Source of the DNA: Mycobacterium colombiense CECT 3035
Lineage (GTDB): Bacteria > Actinomycetota > Actinomycetes > Mycobacteriales > Mycobacteriaceae
Assembly (NCBI RefSeq): GCF_002105755.1
Contig: NZ_CP020821.1
Location: 248,001-312,000 of the forward strand
Reading direction: 5' to 3'
Length of the DNA: 64,000 bases
Numbering within the stretch: position 1 is the stretch's first letter; each line of letters opens with the position of its first letter. Positions 1-8,011 of the stretch are shown here, one piece after another. The position numbers and the translations under genes are program-made. The notes below the pieces were generated by a model that saw only the letters and a list, made by a program, of their open reading frames with translations, ran no database searches and was not told the DNA's origin.

Positions 1-806
1 ATGGAGATGTCCACCAGCACGGCGCCCGATTTCATCTGCGAGACAAGGGAATTCGAGATCAGCTTGGGCGCCTTCGCACCGGGCAGCAGCACCGCGCCGA
101 TGACCAGGTCGGCGCGCTTGACGGTGCCCTCCAGGTCGTAGGCCGACGAGTAGCGGGTGCGGACCTGGCCGCCGAACTCCGCGTCGAGCAGCCGAAGCTT
201 GTTGATGTTGACGTCGAGCACCGTGACCGACGCCCCCATGCCGCCCGCGACCCGCGCGGCGTTGTAGCCCGCCGTTCCCGCGCCCACCACCACGACGTCG
301 GCGGGCTTGACGCCCGGCACCCCGCCCATCAACACGCCGCGCCCGCCGTGGGTGCGCATCAGGTGGTAGGCCCCCACCTGAGCGGACAGCCGGCCGGCGA
401 CCTCGCTCATCGGGGCCAGCAACGGCAGCGTGCCGTCGGCGCTCTGCACCGTCTCGTAGGCGATCGACGTCGTTCCCGACGCCAGCAGCGCCTCGGTGCA
501 CGCACGCGAGGCGGCCAGATGCAGATAGGTGAACAGGATCTGGTTGCGCCGCAACAGGTCATACTCTGCCGGCACCGGTTCTTTGACCTTGAGCAGCAGG
601 TCCGCGTCGGCCCAGACCTGGTCGGCGGTGTCGGCCAGCTGGGCGCCCGCCGCCTTGAACTCCGCGTCGGTGATGGCCGACCCTTCCCCGGCGCCGGCCT
701 GCACCAACACGTCATGGCCGCGGCGGGTCAGCTCGGCGACGCCGGCCGGGGTGAGGGCAACCCGGAACTCGTTGGTCTTGGTCTCGGTCGGTACGCCGAC
801 TCGCAT
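1..806 (-). CDS. ald: Alanine dehydrogenase, 3' end cut by window edge
   Basis: Catalyses reversible NAD-dependent deamination of L-alanine to pyruvate in the cytosol; the mycobacterial enzyme also makes glycine from glyoxylate. The visible 268 codons start MRVGVPTETK and carry the family's N-terminal substrate domain followed by the start of the Rossmann domain (VVVVGAGTAGYNAARVA). The ATG at 806 is fixed by the family's conserved N terminus. The rest of the gene lies beyond base 1. In M. tuberculosis the regulator AldR (Rv2779c) sits directly upstream; here the divergent neighbour is an SRPBCC protein instead. Identification is secure. Confidence 0.95.
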   Translation of the reverse strand, partial: MRVGVPTETKTNEFRVALTPAGVAELTRRGHDVLVQAGAGEGSAITDAEFKAAGAQLADTADQVWADADLLLKVKEPVPAEYDLLRRNQILFTYLHLAASRACTEALLASGTTSIAYETVQSADGTLPLLAPMSEVAGRLSAQVGAYHLMRTHGGRGVLMGGVPGVKPADVVVVGAGTAGYNAARVAGGMGASVTVLDVNINKLRLLDAEFGGQVRTRYSSAYDLEGTVKRADLVIGAVLLPGAKAPKLISNSLVSQMKSGAVLVDIS

Positions 807-884
807 GATCGCCCCTTGATCGCCGGTTCACCAACAAGTGTGAAGAAAGTTCGCGGGGGCCGCAAAAGCTCGGTGTTCGCTGGC

Positions 885-890
885 TATGAT
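885..890 (+). promoter_or_regulatory. -10 element of a predicted leaderless promoter (SRPBCC gene)
   Basis: TATGAT lies 6 nt before the ATG at 897, so transcription should begin at or next to the start codon. This spacing recurs at many genes in the window. Confidence 0.5.
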
Positions 891-896
891 CGGCGG

Positions 897-1358
897 ATGA
901 CCGACCCGTGCGCGCAGGCCACCGTCCAGATCGACGCCCGGCCCGACGTCGTGTACCGGCTCATCACCGACCTGCCCACGCTGGCCGAGCTGGCCGAGGA
1001 GGCGGTGGCGATGGAGTGGCGCAAGGGCGACGCGGTGAGCCCGGGCGCGGTGTTCACCGGTCACAACCGCAGCGGCAGCCGGCGCTGGAGCACCAAGTGC
1101 ACGATCACCGACGCCGAACCGGGCCGTCGCTTCGCGTTCGACGTGAGCCACACCATGATTCCGATCGCCCGCTGGCAATACGACATCGCCGCGGCCGGCG
1201 GCGGATGCGAGGTCACCGAAAGCACCTGGGACCGCAGGCCCGGCTGGTTCCGCAAGGTCGCCGGCAAGGCCACCGGCGTCAGCGATCGGGTGACCGCCAA
1301 CACCGAGCACATCCGGCTCACCCTGCAGCGCCTCAAGCGCCGCGCCGAGACCGAGTAG
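897..1358 (+). CDS. SRPBCC (polyketide cyclase/START-like) family protein
   Basis: A 153-residue cytosolic protein with the SRPBCC helix-grip pattern: an N-terminal strand followed by DARPDVVYRLITD, a central WRKGDAVSPGAVFTGHN segment, and a C-terminal helix ending TLQRLKRRAETE. The fold binds hydrophobic ligands; no catalytic residues are diagnostic, so the substrate is unknown. The ATG at 897 follows a TATGAT box by 6 nt, suggesting a leaderless mRNA. The monooxygenase begins 19 bp downstream, so the two are probably co-transcribed. It could be a lipid- or ketone-binding accessory to that oxygenase, which is inference. Confidence 0.7.
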   Translation: MTDPCAQATVQIDARPDVVYRLITDLPTLAELAEEAVAMEWRKGDAVSPGAVFTGHNRSGSRRWSTKCTITDAEPGRRFAFDVSHTMIPIARWQYDIAAAGGGCEVTESTWDRRPGWFRKVAGKATGVSDRVTANTEHIRLTLQRLKRRAETE

Positions 1359-1377
1359 CCCAAAACCGGGAGTTCCG

Positions 1378-2841
1378 ATGACGCGACGCGATCCCGCCGT
1401 AGCCGTCATCGGCGCCGGCATGTCGGGCTTGTGCGTCGCAATTGCCTTGCTGCGCAGCGGTATCAGCGATGTGACCGTGTACGAGAAGGCCGACGAGGTG
1501 GGCGGCACCTGGCGCGACAATACCTATCCCGGTCTGGTCTGCGACGTCCCGTCGCGCATCTATCAGTACAGCTTCGCCAGGAAACCCGACTGGTCGCACC
1601 TGTTCTCGCCCGGCGGTGAGATCCAGGCCTACTTCCGCGACATCGCCGACCGTTACGCGCTGCGCGACCGGATCCGTTTCGGCACCGAGGTCTGCCATGC
1701 GCGTTTCGAGGACGGCCGCTGGGTGCTGCGCACCGCCGCGGGGCAGGAATTCAAGGTCGACTTCTTGATCTCGGCCACCGGCGTGCTGCACCACCCGCGA
1801 CTGCCGTCGATCCGGGGCCTGGATGACTTCGGCGGCAACGTTTTTCACTCGGCCCGCTGGGATCACGGCGTCGACGTCCGCGGGCGGCGCGTGGCGATCG
1901 TCGGCAACGGGTCGACGGGCGTGCAGCTGGTGTGCGGCCTGGCCGGGGTGGCCGCACACGTCGCGCTGTTCCAGCGCACCGCGCAATGGGTGCTGCGCCT
2001 GGCCAATCCGCGCTACAGCGGCTTCACCGGGATCACCCGGCGCAAGATGCCGTGGCTGGACGGGTGGGCGTATCGCATCTACAGCCTCGGATTCGACTAC
2101 TTCGCGGTCGGCCTGACCAAGCCGGGCCTGCGCCGCAAGATCATGGCGGCGTTGTGCCGCGCCAGCCTCTGGGAGATCCGCGATCCCGAGTTGCGGCGGT
2201 CCCTGACCCCCGACTACACGCCGGCGTGCAAACGCCTGGTCATGTCGAACGGTTTCTACCGGGCGATGCAGCGCGACGACGTCGACCTGGTGACGGCGGG
2301 CATCGACCATGTGGAACGGCGCGGCATCGTCACCGCCGACGGCGTCCTGCACGACGTCGACATCATCGTGCTCGCCACGGGGTTCGACACGCACGCGTTC
2401 TTCCGGCCGATGGAGCTGATCGGCCGCGACGGGATCCGCGCCGACGACGTCTGGCGCGACGGGCCCCGGGCCTACCAAACCGTCGCGCTGTCGGGCTTCC
2501 CCAACTTCTTCATGATGCTGGGGCCGCACAGCCCGGTGGGAAACCTGGCGCTGACGACGGTGGCCGAATCGCAGGCTGACCACATCGTGGGCTGGATCGA
2601 ACGCTGGCGGCGCCGCGAATTCGACACGGTCGAGCCGACGGCCGCGGCGACGGAGCGGTTCAACGCGAAGCTGCGCGCCGCGATGCCGGACACCGTGTGG
2701 ACCACCGGCTGCAACAGCTGGTACCTGAACAAGGACGGCGTGCCCGAGGTGTGGCCCCTGACGCCGGCCGAACACCGCCGGATGCTGGCCAACCCCGACC
2801 CCGGCCAGTATGACCTGCGCCGCCGCGTCGCTGCGGGCTGA
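1378..2841 (+). CDS. Flavin-dependent Baeyer-Villiger-type monooxygenase
   Basis: A 487-residue FAD/NADPH monooxygenase. The FAD site GAGMSG is at residues 12-17, the NADPH site GNGSTG at 176-181, and the type I Baeyer-Villiger fingerprint F-x-G-x3-H-x3-W (FGGNVFHSARW) at 151-161, followed by D. The family inserts oxygen next to a ketone or hydroxylates lipophilic substrates using NADPH and O2. A conserved ATGFD motif lies in the second half, as usual for the group. It precedes a PF10118-like gene, an epoxide hydrolase/SDR fusion and a ferredoxin reductase, which suggests one oxidative lipid pathway. The substrate cannot be read from sequence. Confidence 0.85.
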   Translation: MTRRDPAVAVIGAGMSGLCVAIALLRSGISDVTVYEKADEVGGTWRDNTYPGLVCDVPSRIYQYSFARKPDWSHLFSPGGEIQAYFRDIADRYALRDRIRFGTEVCHARFEDGRWVLRTAAGQEFKVDFLISATGVLHHPRLPSIRGLDDFGGNVFHSARWDHGVDVRGRRVAIVGNGSTGVQLVCGLAGVAAHVALFQRTAQWVLRLANPRYSGFTGITRRKMPWLDGWAYRIYSLGFDYFAVGLTKPGLRRKIMAALCRASLWEIRDPELRRSLTPDYTPACKRLVMSNGFYRAMQRDDVDLVTAGIDHVERRGIVTADGVLHDVDIIVLATGFDTHAFFRPMELIGRDGIRADDVWRDGPRAYQTVALSGFPNFFMMLGPHSPVGNLALTTVAESQADHIVGWIERWRRREFDTVEPTAAATERFNAKLRAAMPDTVWTTGCNSWYLNKDGVPEVWPLTPAEHRRMLANPDPGQYDLRRRVAAG

Positions 2842-2972
2842 CAGCGACCACGGGCGATCACCAAAGAACCCAGTACCGGCGGTTTCGCATATCTGGATGT
2901 CGTACCTATACTTGGGACGCGCGACGCCCGCCGCAACACCGTGATCGAGGGCCGAACGCCGAGGTAGGGGGC

Positions 2973-3893
2973 ATGATGCTGACCGCTGACAACCAACTCG
3001 ACCAGGCAGCGGGGCCACATGACGCCTCGCTGGACCACGAGCGACTGGTGCTCGAGGCCCGCGACGTGGACTTCGACTGGACGCAGCTGCCGTTCCACTA
3101 CGTGCCCGGTGAGCCGTTCGCCACCCACGTCCTCAACGTGCTGCACCTGCTGCTGCCCGCCGGCGAAGAGTTCTTCGTCGAGGTGTTCAAGCAGACGCTG
3201 CCGCTGATCAAGGACGACCAGCTGCGCCTGGACGTCCAGGGCTTCATCGGCCAGGAGGCCGTGCATTCGCAGGCGCACGCGAACGTGCTCGCCCACTTCG
3301 CCGCCCGCGACATCGACCTGACCCCCTACACCGGCCAGATCAAGTGGCTGTTCGCCAAGCTGCTCGGGCCCCGGCCCGATTGGAGCCGGCGCCGCCAGCA
3401 GGGCTGGCTTCTCGAGCAGGTTTCGATCGTCTCGGCGATCGAGCACTACACCGCCATCTTGGGCGAGTGGATTCTCGACTCGCCGGCGCACGACAGGATC
3501 GGCACCGATCCGGTGATGCTGGACATGCTGCGCTGGCACGGCGCCGAAGAGGTCGAGCACAAGGCGGTGGCCTTCGACACCATGAAGCATCTGCAGGCCG
3601 GCTACTGGCGGCAGGTGCGCGCCCAGCTGGTGGTGACGCCCGCCATGCTGCTGCTGTGGATCCGCGGCGTGCGGTTCATGTACTCGCTGGATCCCCACCT
3701 GCCGCCGCGCACCAAGCCGCGCTGGCGCGACTACTTCTCCGCGGCGCGCCGCGGCCTGGTGCCCGGGCCGCTGCGTTTCATCCGGGCGATCGGCAACTAC
3801 TACCGCCCGGGCTTTCACCCCTCGCAGCTCGGCGGGCTGGAGCGCGCCGTCGACTACCTGGCCATCTCACCCGCCGCGCGCGCCTCGCACTGA
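2973..3893 (+). CDS. Metal-dependent hydrolase-like protein (PF10118 family)
   Basis: A 306-residue, mostly helical protein. E95-AV-H98-SQA-H102 and W188-H-G-A-E192-E193-V-E195-H196 give two Glu/His-rich segments typical of a helical di-metal site, and match the family annotated as predicted metal-dependent hydrolases (PF10118). Its true reaction is not established; a ferritin-like di-iron oxygenase role is plausible. A hydrophobic stretch (VVTPAMLLLWIRGVRFMY) suggests membrane contact. It starts at ATG 2973 (an in-frame ATG also lies at 2976), 131 bp after the monooxygenase, and its TGA overlaps the next ATG by one base, so translation is probably coupled. Confidence 0.7.
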   Translation: MMLTADNQLDQAAGPHDASLDHERLVLEARDVDFDWTQLPFHYVPGEPFATHVLNVLHLLLPAGEEFFVEVFKQTLPLIKDDQLRLDVQGFIGQEAVHSQAHANVLAHFAARDIDLTPYTGQIKWLFAKLLGPRPDWSRRRQQGWLLEQVSIVSAIEHYTAILGEWILDSPAHDRIGTDPVMLDMLRWHGAEEVEHKAVAFDTMKHLQAGYWRQVRAQLVVTPAMLLLWIRGVRFMYSLDPHLPPRTKPRWRDYFSAARRGLVPGPLRFIRAIGNYYRPGFHPSQLGGLERAVDYLAISPAARASH

Positions 3894-5662
3894 TGACCGT
3901 CTCCTCCACCATCACATCGACCATCAGCGCCTGCGACGGCGTCACGCTGGCCGTGCACCGGTACACCGACGTCGACCCGGCGCGCCCAACCATCCTGGCG
4001 ATCCACGGCTTTCCCGACAATCACCACGTCTGGGACGGCGTGGCCGAGGAGCTGGCCGGCAAGCCGTACAACGTCGTGGCCTACGACGTGCGTGGCGCCG
4101 GTGAATCCACCCGTCCCGCAAAGAGATCCGGATACCTCTTCGCCCAGCTGGTCTCCGACATCGGCGTGGTGATCGACAGCCTGGGCGTCGGGCCGGTTCA
4201 CCTGCTGGCCCACGACTGGGGGTCGATCCAGGCATGGGCGGCGGTCACCGACGACGCGGTGATGGACAAGATCGCGTCCTTCACCTCCATCTCGGGCCCG
4301 CACCTGAACTACGCCGGCGCGTTTCTGCGGTCGGCGCGCACGCCGCGGGCCGTGGCGCAGGTCGTCAGGCAACTGATCTCGTCGGGCTACATCGGCTTCT
4401 TCTTGTGTCCCGTTGTGCCGGAACTGTCGTTTCGCTCGCGCGTCGGCGTGAAAGTCGTTGAGGCACTTGAGCACATCGGCCGGTCGAGCACGCGCAGCCA
4501 GCGCCGCGACACCCTGCGCTCGGTCACCGACTACGTCTGTGGGCTCAACCTGTACCGGCAGAACATGCCGGCGCCGATGCTGGCGCCCGGACGCCGGCTC
4601 CCCGAGACCACGGTCGCCGTGCAGACTGTGGTGCCACGCCGCGACCTCTTCGTCACGCCCGCGCTGCAACGGTTCACCGGCTCGATTCCCCGGCGCGGCA
4701 GGGTGATCGAGATCGAGGGCGGGCACTGGGTCGTCACCTCGCGCCCGGACGTCATCGCCCGGCTGACCGCCGAGTGGGTCGACCGCAACGTGGCGGGCGA
4801 GCCTTCCGCCGGGGCGGCCGAGGTGCGCGGCGCGCGCCGCGAGGTGCGCGGCAAGCTCGCCCTGGTGACCGGCGCCGGCGCCGGAATCGGCCGGGCCACC
4901 GCGATCGAGCTGGCCCGCAACGGTGCCCGCAAGGTCGTGCTCGTCGATCGGGACCTGGCCGCCGCCCACGAGACCGCCGACGCCGTGCGCGCCGCGTGCG
5001 CCGAGGCCGCGGCCTACCAGGTCGACGTCAGCGACGAGGCCGCCATGAACGAGCTTGCGGCGCAGGTGCGCAACGAGCACGGCGTGGTGGACATCCTGGT
5101 CAACAACGCGGGCATCGGGATGGCGGGCCGGTTCCTGGAGACGAGCTCGGCGAACTGGGAAGACATCTTGGGCGTCAACGTCGGCGGCGTCATCTCGGGC
5201 AGCAGGGCGTTCGGCGCGCAGATGGTCGAGCGCGGCGAGGGCGGAACGATCATCAACGTGGCGTCGGCGTCGGCGTACCTGCCGTCGAAATCCATGGTCG
5301 CCTACAGCACCACCAAGGCGGCCGTGCTGGCGCTCAGCGAATCGCTGCGGGCCGACTTCGCCGACGAGGGCATCGACGTCACGGCGGTGTGCCCGGGATT
5401 CGTCAACACCAACATCGCGAAGAACACGATCTACGCCGGGATGAGCGCGGACCAGCAGGAGCGGGCGCGGGGCAAGGCCGATGCCGCCTACCGGCGCCGC
5501 AACTTCACTCCCGAAGCGACCGCGAAGGCGATCGTCAAGTCCGTCAAGACCGCTCCGGCCGTGCTGCCGATCGCCGCGGAGTCGCGGATCGGCTATGCGA
5601 TGCGGCGCATCAGCCCAGGGGCCATCCGGCTGTTCGCGCGCTTGGACATTCGGCAGAAGTAA
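3893..5662 (+). CDS. ephD: Alpha/beta hydrolase-SDR fusion (EphD-like epoxide hydrolase)
   Basis: A 589-residue two-domain enzyme. Residues 1 to about 290 form an epoxide-hydrolase-type alpha/beta hydrolase: oxyanion motif HGFPDN, nucleophile Asp108 in HDWG, and the late His278 in GGHW. From about 320 a short-chain dehydrogenase begins: TGAGAGIG 326-333, NNAG at 403-406, and Y471-x3-K475. Length and order match mycobacterial EphD (about 592 residues), which has been linked to mycolic-acid epoxide metabolism. The ATG overlaps the upstream stop (TGATG). An epoxide opened by the first domain could be oxidised by the second; this is inference. It may be a paralogue rather than the ephD orthologue. 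Confidence 0.82.
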   Translation: MTVSSTITSTISACDGVTLAVHRYTDVDPARPTILAIHGFPDNHHVWDGVAEELAGKPYNVVAYDVRGAGESTRPAKRSGYLFAQLVSDIGVVIDSLGVGPVHLLAHDWGSIQAWAAVTDDAVMDKIASFTSISGPHLNYAGAFLRSARTPRAVAQVVRQLISSGYIGFFLCPVVPELSFRSRVGVKVVEALEHIGRSSTRSQRRDTLRSVTDYVCGLNLYRQNMPAPMLAPGRRLPETTVAVQTVVPRRDLFVTPALQRFTGSIPRRGRVIEIEGGHWVVTSRPDVIARLTAEWVDRNVAGEPSAGAAEVRGARREVRGKLALVTGAGAGIGRATAIELARNGARKVVLVDRDLAAAHETADAVRAACAEAAAYQVDVSDEAAMNELAAQVRNEHGVVDILVNNAGIGMAGRFLETSSANWEDILGVNVGGVISGSRAFGAQMVERGEGGTIINVASASAYLPSKSMVAYSTTKAAVLALSESLRADFADEGIDVTAVCPGFVNTNIAKNTIYAGMSADQQERARGKADAAYRRRNFTPEATAKAIVKSVKTAPAVLPIAAESRIGYAMRRISPGAIRLFARLDIRQK

Positions 5663-5675
5663 GGGGGCGGATTCG

Positions 5676-6752
5676 GTGCCGGAGAGCATTTGGGCCAGCA
5701 GACCCGCCGACCTGTACGGACGGCGCGACCACGACCGCTTCGGGTCGCTGCTGTGGGGCGTGCGGGCGTTGTTCGAGGGCTTCGCCACGGTGTCGCGGTG
5801 GTCGCCGGAGCGGGTGAAACCGGTGCAGCGCAAGCTGACCGCGGTGGTGACCAAGCGCGAGCTCGTCGCCCCGGACGTCGTCGCGCTGACCCTGGCCGAC
5901 CCCGACGGCGGGTTGCTTCCGTCCTGGACGCCCGGTGGCCACATCGACGTCCTGTTGCCTTCGGGCCGGCGCCGGCAGTATTCGCTGTGCGGCGCGCCCG
6001 GGCGGCGCACCGACTACCGCATCGCCGTCCGCCGGATCGCCGGCGGGGGAGGCGGATCCGTCGAGATGCATGAGGCGTACGGCGTGGGCGACACGCTGGC
6101 GTTCGAAGGCCCACGCAACGCGTTCTACCTCGGCACCGCCGAGCGCGAGGTGCTGTTCGTCATCGGCGGCATCGGGGTGACACCCATCCTGCCGATGATC
6201 CGGGTGGCCGAGCAGCGCGGAATCGATTGGCGCGCAATCTATACCGGTCGCAGCCGGGAGTACATGCCGCTGCTCGACGAGGTCGTGTCGCTGGGGCCGG
6301 ACCGGGTGACGGTGTGGGCCGACGACGAGCGCGGCCGCTTCCCGACCGTGGCCGAGGTGCTGGCCGGAGCGGGACCGGCGACCGCCGTGTACGTGTGCGG
6401 GCCGAGCTTGATGCTGGAGGCCGTCCGCGTCGCCCGCAACGAGCATGCCGGTGCGCCACTGCATTACGAGCGGTTCAGTCCGGCGCCCGTCGTCGACGGG
6501 GTTCCGTTCGAACTGGAGCTCGCGCGATCGGGGCAGCTGCTCGCGGTGCCGGCGAATCGGACCGCACTCGAGGTCATGCTCGATCGGGACCCGACCACCC
6601 CCTACTCGTGCCGGCAGGGATTCTGCGGGACGTGCAGGGTCAAAGTGCTTGCCGGACAAGTGGATCACCGCGGCCGCGCCGCGCCGGGGGACGACGGCAT
6701 GCTGGTGTGTGTCTCGCGCGCCGACGGCGGGCGAATCGTCATCGACGCCTGA
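5676..6752 (+). CDS. PDR/VanB-type oxidoreductase (flavin reductase with 2Fe-2S domain)
   Basis: A 358-residue electron-transfer protein. The order is flavin/NAD(P)H reductase domain (RQYSLCGAP for flavin, VIGGIGVTPILPM for the nucleotide), then a C-terminal plant-type ferredoxin with Cys312-x4-Cys317-x2-Cys320 and Cys345. Such one-component reductases pass electrons from NAD(P)H to an oxygenase. A GTG at 5676 is chosen, 13 bp after the fusion gene. Its partner could be the PF10118-like protein or the Rieske oxygenase at 8004. The M. tuberculosis locus has a comparable reductase (Rv2776c). The last 14 bp overlap the opposing GNAT gene. Confidence 0.82.
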   Translation: MPESIWASRPADLYGRRDHDRFGSLLWGVRALFEGFATVSRWSPERVKPVQRKLTAVVTKRELVAPDVVALTLADPDGGLLPSWTPGGHIDVLLPSGRRRQYSLCGAPGRRTDYRIAVRRIAGGGGGSVEMHEAYGVGDTLAFEGPRNAFYLGTAEREVLFVIGGIGVTPILPMIRVAEQRGIDWRAIYTGRSREYMPLLDEVVSLGPDRVTVWADDERGRFPTVAEVLAGAGPATAVYVCGPSLMLEAVRVARNEHAGAPLHYERFSPAPVVDGVPFELELARSGQLLAVPANRTALEVMLDRDPTTPYSCRQGFCGTCRVKVLAGQVDHRGRAAPGDDGMLVCVSRADGGRIVIDA

Positions 6753-7245
6753 GGCGATAGCCCAGGTGGGGCACCTTGACGCCGGGCAGCGGTTCCCAGT
6801 CCAGGGTGCGCCCGTCGAGGCGAAAATCGTTCTTCTCGTAGAAGCGTCGCGCCACGCCGTTGGCCTGCGCGCACCACAGCACGACGTCACCGCGCGCGTC
6901 CGAGTCCAGGGCCTTGGCGAGCAGCAGGGCGCCGACGCCATGCCGTTGGCTCGCGTACGAGACATAGAGCGCATCGAGTTCGAGTTGCTCGGGGTCGTCG
7001 GGGTCCGGCCCGAAGATCGTCATGCCGATCAGCCGCCCGCCGGCCTCGGCGACCCACATGCGCCAGCCCGGGCGGCTGAGGTCGCGGGGGTAGCGCAGCA
7101 CGGCCCAGCGCTTCGGCGACGTGAGCGTGTCGAGTACGTCGTCCGGCAGTATCCCGCACCAGGATTGCCGCCACACCGGATAGTGCATCGCGGCCACGTC
7201 GGCGAAATCGCTCGGCGCGGCCTCGCGGATGGTGACGCCGGCCAT
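6739..7245 (-). CDS. GNAT-family N-acetyltransferase
   Basis: A 168-residue acetyl-CoA-dependent acetyltransferase. It begins TIREAAPSDFADVAAMHY, has the strand-loop ELDALYVSYASQRHGVGALLL for acetyl-CoA binding (Q/R-x-x-G-x-G/A-type loop), and ends with FYEKNDFRLDGRTLDW, the usual C-terminal GNAT strand. The substrate is unknown. The ATG at 7245 shares one base with the TetR stop (TAATG), so the pair forms an operon. It overlaps the end of the convergent reductase gene. Position corresponds to Rv2775. Confidence 0.8.
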   Translation of the reverse strand: MAGVTIREAAPSDFADVAAMHYPVWRQSWCGILPDDVLDTLTSPKRWAVLRYPRDLSRPGWRMWVAEAGGRLIGMTIFGPDPDDPEQLELDALYVSYASQRHGVGALLLAKALDSDARGDVVLWCAQANGVARRFYEKNDFRLDGRTLDWEPLPGVKVPHLGYRLRRR

Positions 7246-7895
7246 TACGGCCGGGACTGCTCGAGGTAGGCGGCCAGGGCGTTGGTCAGCCCGCGGCGCG
7301 CCATGTCCAGGTCGGCGTAGGAACCGAGCTGCCGCTCCGACACCAGGCCGCGCATCGCGCCGGGGATCAGGGCCGCGACCTCGCGGACGCGGTCCGGATC
7401 GACGGCCAGCCCGGCGAACGCGTGCTGGCAGGTCTCCAGCCAGCTCTTGCCCCAGGAGAACAGCTCGGCCGCGGTGCGGGGGTAGAGCCGCTCGAGCTCG
7501 TCCGGATCGCGGGGGAGCGCGGCCCGCAGGTTTTCGATCGCCCGCGAATCCGGGGACGCCAGGCCGCGGTAGAGGGTGTCGATGATCGCGCCGACGCGCT
7601 CACGCAGCGGCGCGTCCGGCGAGAGGGGCGTCGACAGCGTGGTGAACGTCGCGGCGCGCCGTTCGGCGGTGCGGTGCAGCACCGCCGCCCAGAACCCGTC
7701 GGTGTCGCCGAACTGGTATTGCACCGCGCCCCACGTGGCGCCGATGTCCTTGGCGATGCGGTTGGCCGATACCGAGCCCGGCTCGCCGGAGGCGAGGGAG
7801 CGCAACGCCGCCTCGAGCATGCTTTCGCGAGTCGCGTGGCCCCGCCGATTCGGGCGCCGGCCCGCGACGCCGGCGGCGTTGGGTGGGCGGGTCAT
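7245..7895 (-). CDS. TetR-family transcriptional regulator
   Basis: A 216-residue one-component regulator. The N-terminal helix-turn-helix covers roughly residues 20-70 (RESMLEAALRSLASG, then VSANRIAKDIGATWGAVQYQFGD, the recognition helix). The remainder is an all-helical ligand domain of unspecified ligand. It is divergent from the Rieske oxygenase gene across about 110 bp containing a short inverted repeat, so autoregulation and control of that gene are likely but inferred. It is co-transcribed with the GNAT gene through a one-base overlap. Confidence 0.85.
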   Translation of the reverse strand: MTRPPNAAGVAGRRPNRRGHATRESMLEAALRSLASGEPGSVSANRIAKDIGATWGAVQYQFGDTDGFWAAVLHRTAERRAATFTTLSTPLSPDAPLRERVGAIIDTLYRGLASPDSRAIENLRAALPRDPDELERLYPRTAAELFSWGKSWLETCQHAFAGLAVDPDRVREVAALIPGAMRGLVSERQLGSYADLDMARRGLTNALAAYLEQSRP

Positions 7896-7916
7896 TGGCC
7901 GATCTTATCCGTTGAG

Positions 7917-7938
7917 AAAGTTTCATAGAGGGTACTTT
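7917..7938. promoter_or_regulatory. Possible TetR operator
   Basis: AAAGT and ACTTT form an inverted repeat with a 12-nt spacer in the divergent TetR/Rieske intergenic region, upstream of a TATCAT -10 candidate at 7960-7965. Weak symmetry. Confidence 0.3.
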
Positions 7939-7990
7939 GATTTTGGCTGTGGCGCGGCCTATCATTCGTAGCCGAGGGAGGGCAGGACAC

Positions 7991-8011
7991 ATGGCAGGGC
8001 TCGATGGCTAA
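7991..8011 (+). CDS. Possible 6-codon leader ORF overlapping the Rieske start
   Basis: A strong Shine-Dalgarno-like stretch (GAGGGAGGG, about 7974-7983) is well spaced for the ATG at 7991, not for the ATG at 8004 that opens the Rieske frame. The 7991 frame reads MAGLDG then TAA at 8009-8011, overlapping the Rieske start. This may be a coupling leader, or the sign of an indel. Confidence 0.3.
   Translation: MAGLDG

Noticed and set aside
3854..6010. 718-residue open frame on the minus strand
   Set aside because: It is the antisense shadow of the EphD-like and reductase genes; it lacks domain motifs and its codon pattern follows the real genes.
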